Positions 1 to 4,126 of a DNA stretch of 5,970 nt are shown here, piece after piece (positions within the stretch are counted from its first letter, which is position 1; the number at the start of each line of letters is the position of its first letter). The notes under the pieces were generated by a model. The model searched no databases. It was not told where the DNA came from and was given only the letters and a program-made list of their open reading frames with translations. A program made the position numbers and the translations under genes. Location of the stretch: the NCBI GenBank assembly GCA_005885565.1, contig VAXK01000274.1, positions 1 to 5,970 on the forward strand, read 5' to 3'. Source of the stretch: Actinomycetota bacterium. Lineage in GTDB: Bacteria; Actinomycetota; Thermoleophilia; Gaiellales; Gaiellaceae.

Positions 1-265
1 CCTGCACTGGGCCGCCGGCGACGCCCTCCTCTCGGGCGACATCGTCCAGGTCGTCCAGGACCGGCGCTGGGTGAGCTTCATGTACAGCTACCCGAACCTG
101 GTCCCGCTGCCGGTCGAGGCGATCCGGCGAATCGTGGCCGCGCTCGAGCCGTACGAGTTCGACCGGATCTACGGCGCCTGGTGGGACGCCGTCGTACGCT
201 CGGACGGGAAGGCCGCGGTCGAGCGCTCCGCCGAGCGCTACCTCCGGGCCATCGGCTCCGCGTAA
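1..265 (+). CDS. MBL-fold metallo-hydrolase-like protein, C-terminal part (5' end outside window)
   Basis: The open frame is already running at position 2 and ends at TAA 263-265, giving 87 C-terminal residues. It contains LLSGDIVQVV (residues 9-18 of the fragment), then RRWVSFMYSYPN and LVPLP, and ends in a helical stretch with FDRIYGAWW and KAAVERSAERYLRAI. The 'sGD' turn resembles the metal-binding aspartate strand of metallo-beta-lactamase-fold hydrolases, and I recall very similar tails (VSFMYSYPN followed by FDRIYG) in bacterial proteins annotated as MBL-fold metallo-hydrolases. The substrate cannot be told. The usual late metal-binding histidine is not visible in this tail, so the protein may be an atypical family member. 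A GTG at 71 opens a shorter frame, but the homology-like text begins well before it, so that is not the real start. The gene converges on asd. The family call is moderately sure. Confidence 0.6.
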   Translation, partial: LHWAAGDALLSGDIVQVVQDRRWVSFMYSYPNLVPLPVEAIRRIVAALEPYEFDRIYGAWWDAVVRSDGKAAVERSAERYLRAIGSA

Positions 266-312
266 GAAGGTCGCACGCCGTCTCGCCCCACCGCGTCCCA
301 ACGGCCATGTCC

Positions 313-327
313 CGGTGGCAGCCACCG
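313..327. repeat. Perfect 15-nt palindrome in the MBL/asd convergent gap
   Basis: CGGTGGC at 313-319 and GCCACCG at 321-327 are perfect inverted repeats around a single central A (320). The palindrome lies in the 111-bp gap between the stop of the MBL-like gene (265) and the stop of asd (379-377, minus strand). It could fold as a 5-bp stem with a 5-nt loop, acting as a short bidirectional terminator, or it could bind a dimeric protein. No T tract follows on either strand, so a classic intrinsic terminator is not supported. Nothing else recognisable was seen in 266-376. Confidence 0.4.
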
Positions 328-376
328 TCACGGAAGCGCGACGAAGAGCGAGGGCGACGCAGACGATCGAACAGGC

Positions 377-1315
377 TCAGGCGACGGCCGGTTGGCGCTC
401 CAGCAGGAGCTCCGCGATCTGGATCGCGTTCAGCGCCGCGCCCTTGCGCAGGTTGTCGCACACCACGAAGAGCGCGAGCCCACCGTCGGCGGCTCGGTCG
501 CGGCGGATCCGGCCGACCAGCACCTCGTCACCGCCCGCCGCGGCTCCAGGAGTGGGGAAGTCCTCGAGGCGCACCGAAGGCGCGGCGGCCAGCAGTTCGC
601 GCGCCAGCTCCGGCGCCAGCGGCTCCTCGGTCTCGATCCACACCGACTCCGAGTGGCCGACCAGCACCGGCACGCGGACGCACGTCGCGCTCACCGGCAG
701 GTCGGGGAGCTCGAGGATCTTCCGCGTCTCCGCGCGGAGCTTCGCCTCCTCGTCGAACTCCTCGCCGTCGAAGCTCCAGTCCATCACCAGGTCGGCCTCG
801 GCGGGCGGCGTCGCCGCGACCTCCGCCATCCACTGCGCGCCCGCGCCGGAGGCCGCCTGGTACGTCGCGACCCGGATCCGCCGGAGGCCCACCGCGTCGG
901 GCAGCGGCTTGAGGACGCAGGTGAGAGGAATGGTGCAGCAGTTCGGGTTCGCGACGATGCCGTCGTGCTCCACCGCGCGGGCGCCGTTCACCTCCGGCAC
1001 GACCAGCGGCACGTCGTCGGCGAGCCGGAAGGCGGCCGACTTGTCGATGCACAGGGCGCCGCCGCGCACGGCGTGCGGCACGAGCTCGCGGCTCGTCGCC
1101 GTCCCCACGGAGAAGAGGCACACGTCGAGATCGCCGGCCGAGAGCGCCTCCGGCGTCGCCTCCTCGACGACAAGTTCGCCGAGGCGAGCCCCCGCCGACC
1201 GCGAAGACGCGAAGGCGCGAACGTTCCGGTAGCCACGCTCCGCGAGGAGCTTCAGGGTCACGCTCCCGACGGCGCCGGTCGCGCCGACGACGCCGATCCG
1301 GGCCTCAGTCGACAA
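377..1315 (-). CDS. asd: Aspartate-semialdehyde dehydrogenase
   Basis: Catalyses NADPH-dependent reduction of 4-aspartyl phosphate to aspartate 4-semialdehyde, the second step toward lysine/diaminopimelate, threonine and methionine, in the cytoplasm. Numbered from TTG 1315 (312 aa, slightly short of the usual 330-370): dinucleotide-binding GVVGATGAVG at 8-17; IDKSAAFR at 90-97, where family members usually have Asn at the Lys position; PLVVPEVN at 103-110; catalytic Cys126 in NPNCC; TYQAASGAG at 151-159, with the substrate-region Gln153; RVPVLVGHS at 214-222, with His221; and NLRKGAALNAIQ at 288-299. The start is a choice. TTG 1315 lies next to the Rossmann strand and has GGAG four nt upstream, but overlaps aspartokinase by 11 nt. 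An in-frame GTG at 1348 would add 11 unconserved residues and lacks a Shine-Dalgarno. The overlap implies an aspartokinase-asd operon with translational coupling. A second Cys (127) beside the catalytic one is unusual. Confidence 0.96.
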   Translation of the reverse strand: MSTEARIGVVGATGAVGSVTLKLLAERGYRNVRAFASSRSAGARLGELVVEEATPEALSAGDLDVCLFSVGTATSRELVPHAVRGGALCIDKSAAFRLADDVPLVVPEVNGARAVEHDGIVANPNCCTIPLTCVLKPLPDAVGLRRIRVATYQAASGAGAQWMAEVAATPPAEADLVMDWSFDGEEFDEEAKLRAETRKILELPDLPVSATCVRVPVLVGHSESVWIETEEPLAPELARELLAAAPSVRLEDFPTPGAAAGGDEVLVGRIRRDRAADGGLALFVVCDNLRKGAALNAIQIAELLLERQPAVA

Positions 1316-2546
1316 CGGTCTCCAGCTCGAAGGCCTCGTGGAGAGCACGGACGGCCCGGCCGACGAGCTCGCTCGGGACGTGGCAGGCGATCTTGATCGG
1401 CGAGGTGGTCACGACCTGAACCGGGATTCCCTCGGCGTCCAACGTGGCGAACGTCTTCGCGGCGATCCCGGGATGGCTCTTCATTCCGGCTCCGATCAGG
1501 CTCACCTTCCCGAGGTCGTCGCGCGCCGACCACCGCACGCCGAGGCGCTCGAGGACGGACTCCACCTCGGGCCGCTCCTCCGCCGGGGCCGAGAAGACGA
1601 TCTCGGCGCTCGTCTGGATGATCGTGTCCACGTTCACGCTCGCCTCCGCGAGCGCCGTGAAGAGCGCCGCGGCGGAGATCCCCTCGAGGCGGTAGACCGT
1701 CTCCTCGGTGGTGTGCGTGACGCCGGAGATGATCGCCTTCTCGAGCATCTGCTCGTCTTCCTCCCTGATCCAGGTGCCCTCCGCGTCGGTGAACGTGGAG
1801 CGCACGTGCAGGGTCACGTGGTGGTTGCGGGCGAACTCGACCGAGCGTAGCTGCAACACCCTCGCCCCGGAGGCGGCGAGCTCGAGCATCTCGTCGTAGG
1901 TGAGGCGCGTCAGCTTCCGTGCGGCCGGCACGAGCCGCGGGTCGGCCGTGAAGACGCCGTCGACGTCGGTGTAGATGTCGCACGACTCGGCGCCGAGCGC
2001 GGCGGCGATGGCGACCGCGGTCGTATCGGAGCCGCCGCGGCCGAGCGTGGTGATGTCGTAGTTGGTCGAGACGCCCTGGAAGCCGGCGACGAGCACGATC
2101 TGGCCGCGGTCGAGCGCCTCGTGGATCCGCCGCGCGCGCACGTCGACGATCTTCGCCCGGCCGTGCACCGTGTCGGTGACGATCCCCGCCTGCGAGCCGG
2201 TGAGCGAGATCGCCTCGAGACCCAGGTCGTGGATCGCCATCGCCGCGAGCGCGCACGAGATCCGCTCGCCGACGGAGATCAGCATGTCCAGCTCGCGCGG
2301 CTTGGGGCGCGCCGAGACGCGATGCGCCAGCGCGACCAGCTCGTCCGTCGTCTGCCCCATCGCGGAGAGCACCGCGACGACGCGGCTCCCGCGCTCGCGC
2401 GCGCCCGCGATCCGGCGGGCGACGGCGCGGATCTTGTCGGGGTCGCCGACGGAGGTGCCCCCGAACTTCATCACGATCGTTCCGGCGCGAGCGGGGCTCG
2501 CCGCCGGCGCAACGGCCGGTACGGCCTCGTACTCGGTCGCCGTCAT
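1305..2546 (-). CDS. lysC: Aspartokinase (aspartate kinase)
   Basis: Phosphorylates L-aspartate with ATP to 4-aspartyl phosphate, the first and usually feedback-regulated step of the aspartate family pathway; its product is the substrate of the overlapping asd gene. 413 residues from ATG 2546, within the normal 400-420 range. An N-terminal extension of about 24 residues precedes the kinase signature MKFGGTSVG (26-34). Further motifs are GERIS (93-97), LTGSQAGIVTD (115-125), GRGGSDTTAVAIAAALGA (169-186) and IYTDVDGVFTADPR (191-204). Two C-terminal ACT domains follow, at roughly 270-335 and 346-413, with VSLIGAGMKSHPGI (348-361) and TTSPIKIA (380-387), the region corresponding to STSEIKIS in relatives, where lysine/threonine effectors bind. 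The frame stays open upstream to 3011, but that text is low-complexity antisense of the neighbouring gene, so ATG 2546 is preferred. No Shine-Dalgarno precedes it; TACACT lies 7 nt upstream, suggesting leaderless translation. The symbol lysC or ask depends on convention. Confidence 0.96.
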   Translation of the reverse strand: MTATEYEAVPAVAPAASPARAGTIVMKFGGTSVGDPDKIRAVARRIAGARERGSRVVAVLSAMGQTTDELVALAHRVSARPKPRELDMLISVGERISCALAAMAIHDLGLEAISLTGSQAGIVTDTVHGRAKIVDVRARRIHEALDRGQIVLVAGFQGVSTNYDITTLGRGGSDTTAVAIAAALGAESCDIYTDVDGVFTADPRLVPAARKLTRLTYDEMLELAASGARVLQLRSVEFARNHHVTLHVRSTFTDAEGTWIREEDEQMLEKAIISGVTHTTEETVYRLEGISAAALFTALAEASVNVDTIIQTSAEIVFSAPAEERPEVESVLERLGVRWSARDDLGKVSLIGAGMKSHPGIAAKTFATLDAEGIPVQVVTTSPIKIACHVPSELVGRAVRALHEAFELETVVD

Positions 2547-2553
2547 CGGAGAC

Positions 2554-2559
2554 AGTGTA
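2554..2559 (-). promoter_or_regulatory. Putative -10 box of aspartokinase (leaderless type)
   Basis: On the minus strand TACACT (TANNNT type, 4/6 to TATAAT) ends 7 nt before ATG 2546. Transcription starting at such a spacing would begin at or next to the start codon, which agrees with the lack of a ribosome binding site. No convincing -35 was found at 16-18 nt. The region it would occupy overlaps the -10 candidate of the divergent membrane-protein gene. Confidence 0.45.
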
Positions 2560-2582
2560 GGAGCAGACCGTTCCCGGACGGG

Positions 2583-2588
2583 TACAAC
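2583..2588 (+). promoter_or_regulatory. Putative -10 box of the membrane-protein gene (leaderless type)
   Basis: TACAAC (4/6 to TATAAT) ends 6 nt before ATG 2595, again with no Shine-Dalgarno in between. It is the plus-strand counterpart of the aspartokinase -10 candidate at 2554-2559. The final base is not T, so this is weaker, and no clear -35 is present. Confidence 0.35.
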
Positions 2589-2594
2589 TACGGC

Positions 2595-3068
2595 ATGGCC
2601 GAGCAGTCCCCGACGGTGGAGTCGCTCCTCGAGCCGAAGGAGCCGCGCTGGGTCATCACGATCCTCGCGCTCGTCGCGATCGCGCTGCTCCCGTGGGTGC
2701 TGTGGCTCACGGTGACCCTCCCCTCGCGCCACGTCTCCGAGCACTGGGACGCGGCGTGGGTCGGCTTCGACGTCGCGGAGATCCTCGCCTTCGCGCTCAC
2801 CGCGTACGCCGCCTGGCGCCGGGCACCGTGGCTCCAGGGCGCCGCCTCCGCCGCCGGAACGCTGCTCCTCTCCGACGCCTGGTTCGACATCCTGCTCTCG
2901 ACGGGCGACGAGAAGGTCTGGCTCGCGGTCGGTCAGGCCGTCCTGAGCGAGATCCCGCTCGCGATCCTCTGCTTCTGGATCGCCTGGGACACGGCACGCT
3001 TCTGGGGACACTGGCAGCGGCTCCTGGACCGCATGCCGTCGCGCGCGCCGAGTCGCGAAGCCGCCTGA
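2595..3068 (+). CDS. Small membrane protein with four predicted TM helices, function unknown
   Basis: 157 residues from ATG 2595. A short polar N-terminus (1-18) is followed by four hydrophobic stretches at about 19-41 (ITILALVAIALLPWVLWLTV), 53-74, 79-101 and 108-131, and a basic, Arg-rich C-terminus (135-157). No signal peptide cleavage site is apparent. Aromatic and acidic residues within or next to the helices give it a recognisable look: HWDAAWVGFDVAE (50-62), SDAWFDIL (93-100) and SEIPLAILCFWIAWD (118-132). I recall similar uncharacterised four-helix proteins in actinobacteria, but I know no function. It lies divergent from aspartokinase and ends 3 bp from the recR stop, so it is a single-gene unit between two housekeeping loci. 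Codon use and GC-rich third positions match its neighbours, which supports it as a real gene. No enzymatic motif is seen. Confidence 0.85.
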   Translation: MAEQSPTVESLLEPKEPRWVITILALVAIALLPWVLWLTVTLPSRHVSEHWDAAWVGFDVAEILAFALTAYAAWRRAPWLQGAASAAGTLLLSDAWFDILLSTGDEKVWLAVGQAVLSEIPLAILCFWIAWDTARFWGHWQRLLDRMPSRAPSREAA

Positions 3069-3071
3069 GGG

Positions 3072-3662
3072 TTACATCTCGCGGCGGCCGGCCAGCGCGC
3101 GCCCCAGCGTGACCTCGTCCGCGTACTCGAGGTCGCCGCCGACGGGCAGTCCGCTCGCCAGGCGGGTCACTCGGACGCGGCCGCGCAGGCGGTCGGCGAG
3201 GTACGCGGCCGTGGCCTCGCCGGTCATGTTCGGATTCGTCGCGAGGACGACCTCCTGGACGCCGTTCGCGTCGACCCGGCGTAGGAGCTCGTCGATCCGC
3301 AGGTGCTCCGGCTCGACGCCGTCGAGCGGCGAGAGCGCGCCGCCGAGGACGTGGTAGAGCCCCCGAAACTCGTGCGTCCGCTCGAGCGACACGAGGTCGA
3401 CCGGCTGCTCGACGACGCAGACGAGGGAGTGGTCGCGGCGCGCGTCCGCGCAGATGCCGCAGAGCTCCTCCTCGGTGAGGTTCCCGCACTCCCGGCAGAA
3501 GCGGACACGTTCCTTGACCTCGTCGATCGACCGCGCGAGCGCCGACGCCTCGTCCCTGGGGACCTGGAGGAGGTGGAAGGCGAGCCGCTGCGCCGTCCGC
3601 GTCCCGACTCCCGGGAGACGGCTCAGCTGCGCGACGAGATTGTCCACAGACGGCCCGAACAC
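3072..3662 (-). CDS. recR: Recombination mediator protein RecR
   Basis: Works with RecO (and RecF) to load RecA on SSB-coated single-stranded DNA in gap repair; it forms a ring-like clamp on DNA in the cytoplasm. 196 residues, close to the usual ~200. Domains in order: helix-hairpin-helix LPGVGTRTAQRLAFHLL (16-32); a C4 zinc site with Cys56, Cys59, Cys68 and Cys71; a Toprim domain starting at VCVVEQPVDL (81-90), with Glu85 and Asp89; conserved YHVLGGALSPLDGV (103-116); TNPNMTGEATAAYLA in the distal Toprim part; and the C-terminal Walker-B-like wedge LASGLPVGGDLEYADEVTLGRAL. The start is GTG 3662, because MFGPSVDNL directly precedes the first family helix. There is no Shine-Dalgarno, and a -10-like CACAAT lies 6 nt upstream. 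recR normally follows ybaB directly; here two other genes stand between them, so recR must have its own promoter or depend on long read-through. Confidence 0.97.
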   Translation of the reverse strand: MFGPSVDNLVAQLSRLPGVGTRTAQRLAFHLLQVPRDEASALARSIDEVKERVRFCRECGNLTEEELCGICADARRDHSLVCVVEQPVDLVSLERTHEFRGLYHVLGGALSPLDGVEPEHLRIDELLRRVDANGVQEVVLATNPNMTGEATAAYLADRLRGRVRVTRLASGLPVGGDLEYADEVTLGRALAGRREM

Positions 3663-3668
3663 GGCCCC

Positions 3669-3674
3669 ATTGTG
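3669..3674 (-). promoter_or_regulatory. Putative -10 box of recR (leaderless type)
   Basis: On the minus strand CACAAT (4/6 to TATAAT) ends exactly 6 nt before the GTG start of recR at 3662, and no Shine-Dalgarno is present. The upstream -35 region falls in the TCGATCG repeat pair at 3681-3698; TCGACC there is only a weak match and is at short spacing. Because the genes between ybaB and recR are partly in the opposite orientation, recR probably needs a local promoter, which supports this call. Confidence 0.4.
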
Positions 3675-3680
3675 CCTAGC

Positions 3681-3698
3681 TCGATCGGAGGTCGATCG
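3681..3698. repeat. Tandem TCGATCG direct repeat, 11-bp period
   Basis: TCGATCG occurs at 3681-3687 and again at 3692-3698, start to start 11 bp, about one helical turn. Each copy contains the palindrome CGATCG. The pair sits in the 74-bp intergenic region between recR and the cyclic-nucleotide-binding gene, upstream of both. The spacing would place two proteins on the same DNA face, so it is a candidate operator. However, CGATCG words are frequent in GC-rich genomes and chance is possible. Confidence 0.35.
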
Positions 3699-3701
3699 CG
3701 C

Positions 3702-3730
3702 GTGACTGTCACCGGACCGCGTGACAGAAT
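3702..3730 (+). promoter_or_regulatory. Putative promoter of the cyclic-nucleotide-binding gene
   Basis: GTGACT at 3702-3707 (4/6 to TTGACA) and CAGAAT at 3725-3730 (4/6 to TATAAT) are separated by exactly 17 nt. The -10 ends 6 nt before the GTG start at 3737, so the transcript would be leaderless or nearly so. This is the best-formed promoter in the window. A perfect inverted repeat occupies the same space. Confidence 0.5.
3706..3727. repeat. Inverted repeat CTGTCAC-N8-GTGACAG within the promoter
   Basis: CTGTCAC at 3706-3712 and GTGACAG at 3721-3727 are perfect 7-bp inverted arms with an 8-nt centre. The left arm also belongs to a smaller palindrome, GTGAC-T-GTCAC, at 3702-3712. The arms fill the spacer and touch both the -35 and -10 hexamers of the downstream gene, which is where a repressor would act. 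GTGA/TCAC half-sites resemble those of CRP/FNR-type regulators, but the usual CRP spacer is 6 nt and the adjacent protein has no DNA-binding domain, so the binding factor would be encoded elsewhere. Confidence 0.4.
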
Positions 3731-3736
3731 GCGCGC

Positions 3737-4126
3737 GTGATCGCGGACAAGCTCGCCGAGATCCCGCTCTTCGCCTCGCTCTCGAAGCGGGAGCGGGAGC
3801 AGATCGCCCGCGCCGCCGACGAGGTCGACGTCGAGGAGGGCAAGCACCTCGCCGAGCAGGGCCAGTTCGCCTACGAGTTCATGGCGATCGAGGAGGGCAC
3901 GGCCGACGTCCTCAAGGACGGCGAGAAGCTCCGCGAGCTCGGCCCCGGCGACTTCTTCGGCGAGATCGGCCTGCTCGAGGCCGAGCGGCGGACGGCGACG
4001 GTCGTCGCCACGAGCCCGATGCGGCTGATCGTGATCTTCGGGCCGAACCTGCGCAGCCTGGAGCGCGAGATGCCGGAGCTCAGCGCGCAGCTGCGGACGG
4101 CGATCCGCGAGCGCCTGAGTCGCTAG
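3737..4126 (+). CDS. Stand-alone cyclic nucleotide-binding domain protein
   Basis: 129 residues from GTG 3737. The protein is a single CRP/cNMP-binding beta-barrel with its flanking helices: an N-terminal helical part with LAEIPLFASLSKREREQIA (6-24), barrel strands with the turn EEG (52-54), and then the phosphate-binding cassette GDFFGEIGLLEAERRTATV (71-89). In it, Gly75-Glu76 and Arg85-Thr86-Ala87 correspond to CRP Glu72 and Arg82-Ser83-Ala84, which hold the ribose and cyclic phosphate. These key residues are intact, so binding of cAMP or cGMP is plausible. The C-terminal helix (about 107-129) ends the protein, and no helix-turn-helix follows, so it is not a transcription factor by itself; it probably acts as a regulatory module on a partner or is a sensor of unknown output. 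It is divergent from recR and convergent with the PLD-like gene, sharing overlapping stops (CTAG). The start is set by the family N-terminus and a -10 box 6 nt upstream. Confidence 0.88.
   Translation: MIADKLAEIPLFASLSKREREQIARAADEVDVEEGKHLAEQGQFAYEFMAIEEGTADVLKDGEKLRELGPGDFFGEIGLLEAERRTATVVATSPMRLIVIFGPNLRSLEREMPELSAQLRTAIRERLSR

Noticed and set aside
266..376. Small gene or RNA in the 111-bp MBL/asd gap
   Set aside because: No start codon with a supported upstream signal and no family text was found. Only the 15-nt palindrome stands out.
181..1396. Long plus-strand frames antisense to asd (181-912, 315-1232, 392-1396)
   Set aside because: They overlap a clearly conserved asd reading frame, have biased Arg/Ser/Pro composition and no family signature.
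1258..2256. 332-residue minus-strand frame inside aspartokinase
   Set aside because: It is an Arg/Gly/Ala-rich shadow one base out of phase with the conserved aspartokinase frame. I also looked for a frameshift in aspartokinase and found its motifs continuous.
2547..3011. Upstream extension of the aspartokinase frame (adds 155 residues)
   Set aside because: The added part is charged low-complexity text antisense to the membrane-protein gene. The kinase starts a normal distance after ATG 2546, which also has a -10-like box.
3737..4126. CNB gene as a CRP/FNR transcription factor that autoregulates through the adjacent inverted repeat
   Set aside because: The protein ends before any helix-turn-helix, so it cannot bind the repeat by itself. 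Any binding factor must come from elsewhere.
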